64,000 nucleotides of DNA from Paracoccus sediminicola. Its GTDB lineage: Bacteria; Pseudomonadota; Alphaproteobacteria; Rhodobacterales; Rhodobacteraceae. Location of the stretch: the NCBI RefSeq assembly GCF_027912835.1, contig NZ_CP115768.1:1364001-1428000 (forward strand), in the 5' to 3' direction. The position numbers and the translations under genes were made by a program. Below the pieces are notes generated by a model. The model did not search any database. It saw only the letters and a program-made list of their open reading frames with translations, and was not told the origin of the DNA. Below, piece by piece: positions 7,761 through 16,491 of the stretch. Each line of letters starts with the position of its first letter. The first letter of the stretch is position 1.

Positions 7761-8795
7761 TCAGCCCGGCTGCAAATCGGCACAGCCCGCGCCATGCGGT
7801 TCGACCTCGATCGTGGCGTGATTAATGCTGAACCGCTCGGCGAGCACGCGCTTGGCGCTGGCAATCGCCTCGCTGAAATCGGTGCCGTCCTCGATCACCA
7901 GATGCATCTCGGCAGAGCTGCGCTTTTCGTCGATCTGCCAGATATGCAGGTGATGCGCCTCGACCACGCCGGGCAGTTCCGCCATCGCGGATTTCACCTT
8001 TTCGGCATCGGTTCCGGGCGGGGCGCCAAGCATCAGGATGCGCATCACCGGGCGGATATCGCCCCAGACATGCCAGAGGATCGCGACTGAGATGAGAATC
8101 GTCAGGATCGGATCGACCCGCATCCAGCCGAAGGCCCAGACCAGCGCGCCGCCGACGATCACCGCCACCGACACACCCGCATCGGTGAGGTTATGCAGCA
8201 GCGCCGCGCGCAGGTTGAGACTGTCCTTCGCGCTGCGCCAGACAAGCGCCGCTGTGGCGAGGTCGATGACCACCGCCAGCCCGGCCAGCGCCATCACCAC
8301 GCCGCCCGCGACCTCGGGCGGGTCCGAAAGCCGCATGAAGGCTTCGTAACCCAGCCATAGCGAGATCACGATAAGGCTCGCATAATTCACGAAGGCAGCA
8401 ATGATTTCAGACCTCTGCCAGCCAAAGCTCATGCTCGGAGAGGCGCTTCGCCGGGCCAGCCTGCGCGCGCCGAAGGCGAGAACCAGAGCCATCGCATCCG
8501 ACAGGTTATGCACCCCGTCCGCGATCAGCGCGACCGAATCCGCCCACCAGCCTCCGATGATCTGCGCAAAGGTCAGGACGAGATTGACCACCACCGCCCA
8601 GAGAATCGCGCGATCGCTGCCGAATTGCTCGGCATGGGAATGACCGTGACCGCCATGACCGTGGCTGTGCCCGTGGCCATGGCTATGACTGTGGCCCGAG
8701 TGATGGTGGCCGCCATGATCGTGATCCGAATGATCGTGACCGGCATGATCGGTCTGCTGATGGTCGTGCTCGTCGACATTGCGCTGATCCGCCAT
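7761..8795 (-). CDS. Cation diffusion facilitator, zinc exporter with His-rich N-terminus
   Basis: 344 residues of the CDF family (CzcD/ZitB type), which exports Zn2+ and related ions from the cytoplasm in exchange for protons. Residues about 8-55 are dominated by His, Asp, Gly and Ser in HGHSH-like runs, a probable metal-binding antenna. The membrane domain has the paired HNLSDA and HNLTDA motifs whose His and Asp bind zinc. The C-terminal cytoplasmic domain includes EAHHLHIWQI. The ATG at 8795 shares one base with the polA stop (TGATG), so it appears translationally coupled to polA, an unusual partner. The specificity call of zinc rests on the HxxxD pairs. Confidence 0.9.
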   Translation of the reverse strand: MADQRNVDEHDHQQTDHAGHDHSDHDHGGHHHSGHSHSHGHGHSHGHGGHGHSHAEQFGSDRAILWAVVVNLVLTFAQIIGGWWADSVALIADGVHNLSDAMALVLAFGARRLARRSASPSMSFGWQRSEIIAAFVNYASLIVISLWLGYEAFMRLSDPPEVAGGVVMALAGLAVVIDLATAALVWRSAKDSLNLRAALLHNLTDAGVSVAVIVGGALVWAFGWMRVDPILTILISVAILWHVWGDIRPVMRILMLGAPPGTDAEKVKSAMAELPGVVEAHHLHIWQIDEKRSSAEMHLVIEDGTDFSEAIASAKRVLAERFSINHATIEVEPHGAGCADLQPG

Positions 8796-11602
8796 CAATG
8801 TGCCTCCGCCCAGCTTTCTCCGGTTCCTGCATCAACCACCAACGGTACGGAGAGTTTCACCGCAGGCTCCGCCGCGCCCTCCATCACCTCGCGGGCGGAG
8901 GCGATCAGATCGTCCACAGCCTTGTCCTCGACCTCGAAGACGAGTTCGTCATGAACCTGCAACAGCATCTTCGCAGGCATCTCGCGGATCGCGTCGGGCA
9001 TCCGGATCATCGCGCGCCGGATGATATCCGCCGCAGCACCCTGGATCGGCGCGTTGATCGCCGCGCGTCGCGCGCCGCCCGCCGCCGGGCCCTTGGTGTT
9101 GATGCCGGGCGTCATGATGCGCCGCCCGAAGATCGTGCGCACATATCCGTCGCGCTTGGCGTCATCGACCGTCTTGTCCATATAGGCGCGGATTTCCGGG
9201 AAACGTTCGAAATAGGTGTCGATGAATTCCTGCGCCTCGGCGCGCGGGATTCGCAGATTGCGCGACAGACCATAGCCAGAGATGCCATAGATCACCCCGA
9301 AATTGATCGCCTTGGCCTGACGGCGGATCATCGGGTCCATCCCCTCGATCGGCACGCCGAACATCTGGCTGGCGGTCATGGCGTGAATATCGATCCCCTC
9401 GCGGAACGCCTCTTTCAGCGCCGGGATATCGGCGACATGGGCCAGGATGCGCAGCTCGATCTGGCTGTAATCGAGCGCCACCAGCTTGTGACCCGGCGTG
9501 GCGATGAAGGCCTCGCGAATGCGGCGGCCCTCTTCGGTGCGGATCGGGATGTTCTGCAAATTCGGATCGGTCGAGGCCAGACGCCCGGTCTGCGCCCCGG
9601 TGATGGAATAGGACGTGTGCACCCGCCCGGTATCCGCATTCACATGGGTTTGCAGCGCGTCGGTATAGGTCGATTTCAGCTTGGACATGCCGCGCCAGTC
9701 CAGCACGCGGGCGGGCAGATCATGCCCCTCGGCGGCCAGATCCTCCAGCACATCGGCGCTTGTGGAATACGCCCCGGTCTTGCCCTGCTTGCCGCCTGAA
9801 AGACCCATCTTGTCGAACAGAATCTCGCCAAGCTGCTTGGGCGAGCCGACATTGAATTTCTGCCCGGCAAGCTCGTGGATCTCATCCTCCAGCCCGGCCA
9901 TTTTCTGCGCGAAGACATTGGACATGCGCGACAGATGCTCGGGGTCGACCTTGATCCCGGCCATCTCCATTTCTGCGAGCACCGGCACCATCGGGCGTTC
10001 CAGCGTCTCATAGGCGGTGGTGACGCGGTTCGGCGACAGCTGCGGGCGCAGCATCTGCCACAGCCGCCATGTCACCTCGGCATCCTCTGCGGCATAGGGG
10101 GTGGCCTTGGCGATCTCGACCTGCTCGAAGCCGATCTGCGACTTGCCCGAACCGATCAGATCCTTGATCGGCATGGTCTTGTGCCCCAGCACGCGTTCCG
10201 CCACGGCATCCATGCCGTGGTTGGCCTCGCCCGCCGACAGCGCATAGGAGAGCAGCATCGTATCCTCGATCGGCGCCATGCGGATGCCGAGCCGGGCGAG
10301 GATCTTCCAGTCATATTTGATGTTCTGCCCGATCTTGAGGATGGCATCGTCCTCCAGCAACGGCTTCAGCTTTGTCAGCACCAGATCCATATCCAGCTGC
10401 CCGTCGGATTTCGCGCCCGACCCGAACAGATCGCCACCGCCCGAGACATGCCCCACCGGGATGTAACAAGCCGCCCCGGCCTCGACGCAGAGCGAGATGC
10501 CGACCAGATCGGCTGTCATTTCGTTCAGCCCCGTGGTCTCGGTGTCGATTGCCACCGCGCCCGCGTCTGCGATCCGCGCGATCCACGCGTCAAGCGCCTC
10601 TTCGGTGGCCACCGTTTCGTAAGCGTCCAGGCTGAGTTCCGGCCAGTCCGGCCCGGTCGCGGCCTCGCCCTGAGGGGCGGCGGGCGTGTCGGGCACGGCG
10701 GGGGCATCGACCTCGAATTTCTCGGCGACGCGATTGGTCAGCGTGCGGAACTCCATCTCGGACAGGAAACCCAGAAGCGTGTCGGCCTCGGGGTCGCGCA
10801 GTTCCAGAGACTCCAGCGAGAAATCCAGCGGTGTCTCGCAATCCAGTTGCACAAGCCGCTTCGACACCCGGATCTGATCGGCGAAATCGATCAGCGTCTG
10901 CCGCCGCTTGGGCTGCTTGATCTCGCCCGCGCGGTCCAGCAGGGTTTCCAGATCGCCATATTCGTTGATCAGCAGCGCCGCCGTCTTGATCCCGATCCCC
11001 GGCGCGCCGGGCACGTTATCGACCGAATCCCCGGCCAGAGCCTGAATATCGACGACACGATCCGGGCCGACGCCGAATTTCTCTTCGACCTCCTCGGGGC
11101 CGATCTCCTTGTTCTTGATCGGGTCGAGCATCGTCACCCCGTCGCCGACAAGCTGCATCAGATCCTTGTCCGAGCTGATGATGACCGCTTCCCCGCCCGC
11201 ATCCCGCGCCTGGCAGGCGAGCGTCGCGATGATGTCGTCGGCCTCGAAATTCTGCAATTCGATGCAGGCGATGTTGAACGCCTTTGTCGCCTCGCGGGTC
11301 AGGGGGAATTGCGGCACCAGATCCTCGGGGGGCGGCGGGCGGTTGGCCTTGTAGTCTTCGTAAATCTCGCTGCGGAAGGTCTTGGCGCTGTGATCGAAGA
11401 TCACCGCCACATGGGTCGGGGCCATGTCGCCCTTCGAATCCTGCACATATTTCCACAGCATGTTGCAGAAACCCGCCACCGCCCCGATGGGCGTTCCGTC
11501 GGATTTCCGGGTCAGCGGCGGCAGCGCATGATAAGCGCGGAAGATAAAGGCCGAGCCGTCGATGAGGTGAAGCCGATGGCCCTTGCCGAAGGCGTTGGAC
11601 AT
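8795..11602 (-). CDS. polA: DNA polymerase I
   Basis: 935 residues, the full three-domain enzyme. The N-terminal 5'-3' nuclease has LIDGSAFIFRAYHA, NFEADDIIATLA and SSDKDLMQL. The 3'-5' exonuclease has VAIDTETTGL, so proofreading residues are retained. The polymerase has motif A (LDYSQIELRILAH), motif B (RRQAKAINFGVIYGISGYG) and motif C (QVHDELVFEV). It fills gaps during repair and Okazaki fragment maturation. 158 bases separate it from the upstream zinc-finger gene and should hold its promoter. The stop overlaps the start of the zinc exporter gene. Confidence 0.98.
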   Translation of the reverse strand: MSNAFGKGHRLHLIDGSAFIFRAYHALPPLTRKSDGTPIGAVAGFCNMLWKYVQDSKGDMAPTHVAVIFDHSAKTFRSEIYEDYKANRPPPPEDLVPQFPLTREATKAFNIACIELQNFEADDIIATLACQARDAGGEAVIISSDKDLMQLVGDGVTMLDPIKNKEIGPEEVEEKFGVGPDRVVDIQALAGDSVDNVPGAPGIGIKTAALLINEYGDLETLLDRAGEIKQPKRRQTLIDFADQIRVSKRLVQLDCETPLDFSLESLELRDPEADTLLGFLSEMEFRTLTNRVAEKFEVDAPAVPDTPAAPQGEAATGPDWPELSLDAYETVATEEALDAWIARIADAGAVAIDTETTGLNEMTADLVGISLCVEAGAACYIPVGHVSGGGDLFGSGAKSDGQLDMDLVLTKLKPLLEDDAILKIGQNIKYDWKILARLGIRMAPIEDTMLLSYALSAGEANHGMDAVAERVLGHKTMPIKDLIGSGKSQIGFEQVEIAKATPYAAEDAEVTWRLWQMLRPQLSPNRVTTAYETLERPMVPVLAEMEMAGIKVDPEHLSRMSNVFAQKMAGLEDEIHELAGQKFNVGSPKQLGEILFDKMGLSGGKQGKTGAYSTSADVLEDLAAEGHDLPARVLDWRGMSKLKSTYTDALQTHVNADTGRVHTSYSITGAQTGRLASTDPNLQNIPIRTEEGRRIREAFIATPGHKLVALDYSQIELRILAHVADIPALKEAFREGIDIHAMTASQMFGVPIEGMDPMIRRQAKAINFGVIYGISGYGLSRNLRIPRAEAQEFIDTYFERFPEIRAYMDKTVDDAKRDGYVRTIFGRRIMTPGINTKGPAAGGARRAAINAPIQGAAADIIRRAMIRMPDAIREMPAKMLLQVHDELVFEVEDKAVDDLIASAREVMEGAAEPAVKLSVPLVVDAGTGESWAEAH

Positions 11603-11760
11603 GAGATGTTCTCCCGCTGCGATGACACAGCTTGTGCCATGTTCACGGTTCGGCTTCCAGTGCCGCGAGCGGTCGATGGCGCGGCGTGCACCGCCCTTGA
11701 GACCGGGCCGGCCAGGGATCGCGCCGCCATCGGGTCAGGACAGCGTCCTTGCCATCCTGC

Positions 11761-12003
11761 TCAGTGCGCGTCGTGAACATTCTCCGGGTCGATCACGAAG
11801 CGCTTGTCGCAATAGCCGCAATCGACGAAGCCCATCTCGGGCGAGATCTTCAGCCAGACCTTCGGATGCCCGAGCCCGCGCGATTCGTCGCCCGCACAGG
11901 ACACTTTCCAGGTCGTGACCTTCTCGGTCTCTGGCGCGGGAAAGGCGGTCGCGTCCTCCTGTCCGGTCGAGAGCGGATTTTCGGGCGGCACGAATTCTGT
12001 CAT
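11761..12003 (-). CDS. Small zinc-finger (zf-CHCC) protein
   Basis: An 80-residue protein matching the CHCC zinc-finger family, related to the mitochondrial complex I accessory subunit NDUFS6. Ligands visible are the Cys in VSCAGDE, the His in LGHPKVWL and the CGYCDKRF pair, followed by VIDPENVH. Alphaproteobacterial members are thought to be complex I associated, but that is family knowledge and is not shown here. The ATG at 12003 gives the family length. It is divergent from the ABC ATPase gene and lies upstream of polA in the same direction. Confidence 0.8.
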   Translation of the reverse strand: MTEFVPPENPLSTGQEDATAFPAPETEKVTTWKVSCAGDESRGLGHPKVWLKISPEMGFVDCGYCDKRFVIDPENVHDAH

Positions 12004-12104
12004 GGCGGGCCTTCTTGTCGTGCGGGGCTGGATAGGGTCTAACCCCACATAGCCGAGAGCATCCGGCCTCGCAAGAACCGCCCGCCAGAGGACAGGACCG
12101 CATC

Positions 12105-13034
12105 ATGACCGACACCGCCAATGCCATCGAGATCACCGGGCTGCGCAAGACCTATGCGGCCGCGGGGAAATCGCCCGCCAAAGAGGCGCTGAAGGGCATC
12201 GACCTGACCATTCCGGCGGGCTCGATCTATGGGCTTCTCGGGCCGAACGGGGCGGGGAAATCGACCACGATCAACATCATGGCCGGGCTGGTGAACAAGA
12301 CATCCGGCAGCGTGGTGATCTGGGGCTTCGATCAGGATGTGAACCCGCGCAATTCCCGCGCCGCCATCGGGGTCATGCCGCAAGAGCTGAATATCGACCC
12401 GTTCCTGACCCCGCGCGCCAGCCTCGAGGTGCAGGCCGGGCTTTACGGCGTGCCGCGCGCGGATCGCTGGACGGATGAGCTGCTGGCGCTTGTCGGGCTG
12501 TCGGATCAGGGGGAAAGCTATTCGCGCAATCTCTCCGGCGGGATGAAGCGGCGGCTTCTGCTGGCCAAGGCGCTTGTGCATCGCCCGCAGGTGCTGGTTC
12601 TGGACGAACCGACCGCGGGGGTCGATATCGGGCTGCGCGAGATGTTGTGGAACAATGTCCGCAAGCTGAACGAGGCCGGGATGACCATCATCCTGACCAC
12701 CCATTACCTCGAAGAAGCCGAACAGATGTGCGACCGCATCGCCATCATCGACCGCGGCGAGGTGCTGGTCGAGAACACCACCTCGGCCCTGCTGGAAGGT
12801 GCCGACGGCAAGACGCTGGTGATCGCCACCGACGACACGCCCCTGCCCGCCCTGCCCGAAGGCGTCACCGCCGAGCGGCGCGAGGCCGGGCGCATCGCTT
12901 TCAGCTACGCGCCCTCGCAGATGCAGCCCGACCGGATCATCGACGCGCTGCGCGGCGGCGGGCTGCCGATCCGCGACATTGCCATCGAGCAGCCGAGGCT
13001 GGAGGATGTCTTTGTCGAACTGACCCGCCACTGA
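12105..13034 (+). CDS. ABC transporter ATP-binding protein (orphan)
   Basis: 309 residues. Walker A is GPNGAGKST, the signature is NLSGGMKRRL, Walker B is VLVLDEPTAGVD, and the switch His is in LTTHYLEEAEQ. The C-terminal 80-odd residues form the extra domain seen in exporters paired with ABC-2 type permeases (DrrA/YadG-like). No permease is encoded next to it: the following gene is a GFA protein and then a convergent HIT gene. It must therefore work with a permease encoded elsewhere, or a permease has been lost. AGGAC precedes the ATG. Confidence 0.92.
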   Translation: MTDTANAIEITGLRKTYAAAGKSPAKEALKGIDLTIPAGSIYGLLGPNGAGKSTTINIMAGLVNKTSGSVVIWGFDQDVNPRNSRAAIGVMPQELNIDPFLTPRASLEVQAGLYGVPRADRWTDELLALVGLSDQGESYSRNLSGGMKRRLLLAKALVHRPQVLVLDEPTAGVDIGLREMLWNNVRKLNEAGMTIILTTHYLEEAEQMCDRIAIIDRGEVLVENTTSALLEGADGKTLVIATDDTPLPALPEGVTAERREAGRIAFSYAPSQMQPDRIIDALRGGGLPIRDIAIEQPRLEDVFVELTRH

Positions 13035-13053
13035 CACTATCGGAGGACCACGC

Positions 13054-13509
13054 ATGGCACCGACCGACACCACCACAGGCACCTGCCGCTGCGGCAAGGT
13101 GAAAATCACCGTCACCGGCGCCCCGGCGATGACCGTGGCCTGCCATTGCACCGGCTGCCAGGCGATGACGGCAAGCGCCTTCTCGCTGGGTGCGATGTAT
13201 CACGGCGATGCGGTGACCATCGAAGGCGAGACCGTTCTGGGCGGGCTGAAGGGCGACGCCTCGCAGCATCATTGCTGCCCGGATTGCCTGAGCTGGGTCT
13301 TTACCCGCGCCGAGGGTTTCGCGCCCTTCGTCAACATCCACAGCTCGATGCTGGGCGAGTTCGCCACCCAGCCACCCTTTGTCGAGACATGGACCGACGA
13401 AAAGCTCGGCTGGATCGAGACCGGCGCAGCGCACAGCTTCCCCGGTTTCCCCTCGGCCGGGCAATTCCCCGAACTTCTGGCCGGTTTCGCCGCGCGCTCG
13501 CGCAGCTAG
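13054..13509 (+). CDS. GFA-family zinc protein
   Basis: 151 residues of the GFA family (glutathione-dependent formaldehyde-activating enzyme fold). The two zinc sites are seen as CRCGKV, HCTGC and CCPDC. Most members have no proven enzymatic role; glutathione binding is only established for the Paracoccus Gfa archetype. GGAGG lies before the ATG, 19 bases after the ABC ATPase stop, so the two are likely co-transcribed. Its TAG stop shares the palindrome CTAG with the convergent HIT gene, so the two genes overlap by four bases at their 3' ends. Confidence 0.85.
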   Translation: MAPTDTTTGTCRCGKVKITVTGAPAMTVACHCTGCQAMTASAFSLGAMYHGDAVTIEGETVLGGLKGDASQHHCCPDCLSWVFTRAEGFAPFVNIHSSMLGEFATQPPFVETWTDEKLGWIETGAAHSFPGFPSAGQFPELLAGFAARSRS

Positions 13510-13886
13510 TCCCGCATCAGCAGCATCGGGCCGATATTGCGGCCGCCGAGGATATGCAGGTGGAAATGCGGCACCTCCTGCACGCCGTCATGGCCGGCAT
13601 TGGTGATCGCCCGGAACCCGTTTCCCCGATCAAGCGATACGCCCTCGGCCTGCGCCACCTCGGCGCAGAGCCGCATGAACCCGGTGATCTCGTCCGGCGA
13701 GGCATTGGCGGCGAAATCGTCGAAGCTCACATATTTGCCCTTGGGAATCACCAGAACATGGGTGGGTGCCTTCGGGCTGATGTCGCGAAAGGCAAGCGCG
13801 TGGTCGTTCTCGGCAACGGTGTCGTTCGGGATCTCTCCGCGCAGGATCTTCGCGAAGATATTCTCGTCATCGTAATCGTAACCCAT
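13506..13886 (-). CDS. HIT family nucleotide hydrolase (HinT-like)
   Basis: 126 residues with the histidine triad HFHLHILGG near the C-terminus and the family start IFAKILRGEIPND. HinT enzymes hydrolyse nucleoside phosphoramidates such as adenylated lysine in the cytoplasm. The ATG at 13886 gives the usual length of the family. It follows the glycosyltransferase gene after 19 bases and could be its co-transcribed downstream neighbour, though a functional link is not expected. Its stop overlaps that of the convergent GFA gene. Confidence 0.92.
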   Translation of the reverse strand: MGYDYDDENIFAKILRGEIPNDTVAENDHALAFRDISPKAPTHVLVIPKGKYVSFDDFAANASPDEITGFMRLCAEVAQAEGVSLDRGNGFRAITNAGHDGVQEVPHFHLHILGGRNIGPMLLMRD

Positions 13887-13905
13887 CCGGGGAACTCCTG
13901 TGGTC

Positions 13906-15483
13906 TCAATCGGCGAACAGATGCGGGGTGGCGGCGATGGCCCGGGCGGTATCCTCGTCCAGTTGCAGGAACGCCGCAAGCGCCTGCGCGTTCCGCGCCA
14001 GGCCGCGCGCCGGGCCGATCTCGTGGAAATGCGCGAGCCCCGCATCGCGCAGCCGGTCCGCCTCGTGGTCGAGATCGCTGCGCACGATGGGCAGCAGCCT
14101 TTCGATCACCTCGGCGGGCGTCGAGACATTGGCCAGCCCGACCCGCCCGATATGGCCGCGCATATAGTCGTCATCGAAATCGGACTCGATGAACAGGATG
14201 CGGCTTTCGGATTTGTCCGAGGCGAAATCCTGGATCAGCTCGAGCGCCGAGGGATCGATGCAGATCGCCAGCCGGTTCTGCCCCAGCTCGGCCATCAGCA
14301 GCCGGATCAGAGCGCGCCGGTGCCGCTGGCGCTTCCAGACCGTGTTCTCGATCCCGCCCATATCGGGCAGCCGCGCCTCGTGTTCGTCGAACAGGTAATC
14401 GACTGCCGGAATATCGGTATGGCTGCGGATCGCCTGGGTCAGCCGCTTGGCGACATGCCATTTCTTCGACACGATCATGAGGATCTCGCTGTTGCGCCCG
14501 AGCGAGGCCTCTGCCTCCCAGAAACGCGGCGCGAAACGCTGCCCGACCCGCCCCCGCCCGGTCAGGAAACGGAACAGTGACTTGCCCTCGCCCGAAATCG
14601 CGAAATGCAGCCCCTCGGCCCGCCAGATCGCGCCAAGCCTTTCCTTCAACTCCAGCGCCTCGGGGCTGATCTTGCGCGCGAACAGCGCGTCCTGCCCGAG
14701 CAGCATCTCGTAGTGATCGTTATAGAACACCACCGGCATGCCGTAATCCGAGAACATCAGATAGGTCAGTGTGCGCGAACGGATCTCCGCGCGTGGCACG
14801 ACATGGGGCACGATGGTCTGAAAGAAGGTCTCGTCCGGGATCCAGGTGGTCGAAAAGAACCGCAGCACGTCGCGGCGGCGGCGGCAGAAATTCAGCAGCT
14901 TCTCGATCGTCTGCCGGCGCAGGCACCACCACTGACTGCCGATCTTCATCTCGAGATCTTCGGGTATCTTGCGGGTCAGCCCGAAACGTTTCTGGAATTC
15001 ATAGCTGGCATAGAAGCGGCGCGGCTGGCTGCGCTCGTTGAACCAGTGACGATAGATCAGCCGGTCCTCGCGCATCCCGGTCTTGATCCAGTCCGAGCCG
15101 AAGAAATCCACATTTTCGATATAATCGACATGCTCGGCATCAAGAAAACCGCGCGCATATTCCGCCGATTTGATCGGCATGCAATCGCCCGAGAGCATGT
15201 AGAAATGCGTCGCCGCCGGAAACGCATCGACCGCGGCGCGCACCGCATCCAGCGAGGCCGCGACCAGCGACCACGCGCCCCATCCGCAGCGATGGCGGCG
15301 CCGGGCAAAGGTGACATTGCTGTTGTCGGCCAGCGCCTTGCGCACCCGCTCGAAATCGGCGCGGCTGGCACTGGCATCGAAGTGAATCGCCATGTAATCG
15401 CCGGTGGCGGTCAACCGCCGTGCCTGCGCGATGAGCCCTTCAGGGTCCTTGTGGGCCAGCAGGATAAAGGCGATCTTGGCCAT
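13906..15483 (-). CDS. GT14-type glycosyltransferase with DUF5928 C-terminal region
   Basis: 525 residues. The N-terminal 280 residues resemble the Branch/core-2 beta-1,6-GlcNAc transferase and xylosyltransferase family GT14: IAFILLAHKDP, IHFDASASRADF, FYMLSGDCMPIKS and a late WIPDETFFQT. The C-terminal 240 residues match the DUF5928-type extension found in rhodobacterial members, of unknown role. CGGAGCG precedes the ATG. It is divergent from a sulfotransferase across 128 bases, which suggests the two decorate the same surface glycan. The sugar donor and acceptor are unknown. Confidence 0.8.
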   Translation of the reverse strand: MAKIAFILLAHKDPEGLIAQARRLTATGDYMAIHFDASASRADFERVRKALADNSNVTFARRRHRCGWGAWSLVAASLDAVRAAVDAFPAATHFYMLSGDCMPIKSAEYARGFLDAEHVDYIENVDFFGSDWIKTGMREDRLIYRHWFNERSQPRRFYASYEFQKRFGLTRKIPEDLEMKIGSQWWCLRRQTIEKLLNFCRRRRDVLRFFSTTWIPDETFFQTIVPHVVPRAEIRSRTLTYLMFSDYGMPVVFYNDHYEMLLGQDALFARKISPEALELKERLGAIWRAEGLHFAISGEGKSLFRFLTGRGRVGQRFAPRFWEAEASLGRNSEILMIVSKKWHVAKRLTQAIRSHTDIPAVDYLFDEHEARLPDMGGIENTVWKRQRHRRALIRLLMAELGQNRLAICIDPSALELIQDFASDKSESRILFIESDFDDDYMRGHIGRVGLANVSTPAEVIERLLPIVRSDLDHEADRLRDAGLAHFHEIGPARGLARNAQALAAFLQLDEDTARAIAATPHLFAD

Positions 15484-15611
15484 GACGCTCCGGCGTTGCG
15501 ACGAGAGGGGACCGCCGCCAGGGCGTTGAAAACCCTGCGCCGATCTGTTTTTGTTTCACACGATTCCGGCCGGTCTCGCAACCCGCCGGCCGTGCAAGAG
15601 GTGACGTGCCC

Positions 15612-16430
15612 ATGGGGTTTCCCGGTATCTGGATGACCGAAAGCGAGCAGCTCGTCTATCGCGTCGTCCCGAAATGTGCCTGTTCGACCATCGGACAGGT
15701 GATGTTCTATTCCGATCACGGGCGCTATTTCGACGGCGACATCCATGACAGCAGCGAGGGGCTGCATAAATGGGCGCAGGAGGACAGCCGCGCGCCGATC
15801 GAAGAGGCGGTGCTCTCGGGCAAGGGCGTGACCTTCACCTGTGTGCGCAACCCCTATTCGCGGATCCTGTCGTCCTTTTTCGACAAGATCGCCGGGATTC
15901 AGCGCAACGGGAAACGCTATCGCGGCAATCTGGTGCCGCAACTCATCCAGCGCTACGGGATCGAGGTCGGCAGCCCGGAGGACGGTTTCGATTTCGACCA
16001 GATCCGGTCTTTCCGGCGCTTTCTTCTCTTTGCGCGCGACACGATCCGCTGGCGCCGCCCGATGGAGCCGGACATTCACTGGTCGGCCATGTCGGGCCAT
16101 ATCTCGACCTTCATCGTGAATGGCGGGCGCTACGACCAGATCTTCTTCACGGAACATTTCAACGACGGCTTGCAGCGGGTTCTGGATGCCGCAGACACCC
16201 CGGTCGAGGTGGATCTGGAACAGGTGCCGCGCTTCAACGAATCCGAGGGGCACGGACCGAAACGCGCCCATAAGGTCAGCGATTACTTCGACGATCTCTC
16301 GCGCCATCTCGTCTGGGAGATGTACAAGAAGGATTTCCGGCTGTTCCGCTATGATTTCGACGATCCGGACAACAAGTTTCCGACCGGCGAGATCGACCTG
16401 GACGAGGTCCACGCCAAGCTCGGCCGTTGA
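15612..16430 (+). CDS. Sulfotransferase family 2 protein
   Basis: 272 residues with the PAPS-dependent sulfotransferase layout. A 5'-phosphosulfate loop is seen in RVVPKCACSTI and the 3'-phosphate site in RNPYSRILSSF. It resembles carbohydrate sulfotransferases (Sulfotransfer_2), cytoplasmic here because no signal peptide is present. The ATG at 15612 is preferred over the GTG at 15606 because AGAGGTGA lies seven bases before it. The divergent GT14 gene makes a sulfated exopolysaccharide or capsule plausible; that is inference. The stop is followed at once by repeat copy B. Confidence 0.8.
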   Translation: MGFPGIWMTESEQLVYRVVPKCACSTIGQVMFYSDHGRYFDGDIHDSSEGLHKWAQEDSRAPIEEAVLSGKGVTFTCVRNPYSRILSSFFDKIAGIQRNGKRYRGNLVPQLIQRYGIEVGSPEDGFDFDQIRSFRRFLLFARDTIRWRRPMEPDIHWSAMSGHISTFIVNGGRYDQIFFTEHFNDGLQRVLDAADTPVEVDLEQVPRFNESEGHGPKRAHKVSDYFDDLSRHLVWEMYKKDFRLFRYDFDDPDNKFPTGEIDLDEVHAKLGR

Positions 16431-16491
16431 AGGGGCGCTGCCCCTCGCCGCGGGCGCGGCTCACCCCGGGATATTTCGGTCAGGATGACGC
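16431..16491. repeat. Intergenic palindromic repeat, copy B
   Basis: The hairpin aggggc-gct-gcccct (16431-16445) starts right after the sulfotransferase stop. It is followed by CCCCGGGATATTTCGGTCAGGATGA, which is copy A's bottom strand with few changes. It lies between convergent gene ends and probably serves as a shared terminator. Confidence 0.65.

Noticed and set aside
9875..11776. A long rightward open frame opposite polA, and similar ones opposite the symporter (21172-23064), acs (23028-25397) and the beta-helix gene (25764-27800)
   Set aside because: Their translations are rich in His, Arg, Gly and Gln without any domain, and they mirror well-identified genes; high GC removes stop codons from antisense frames.
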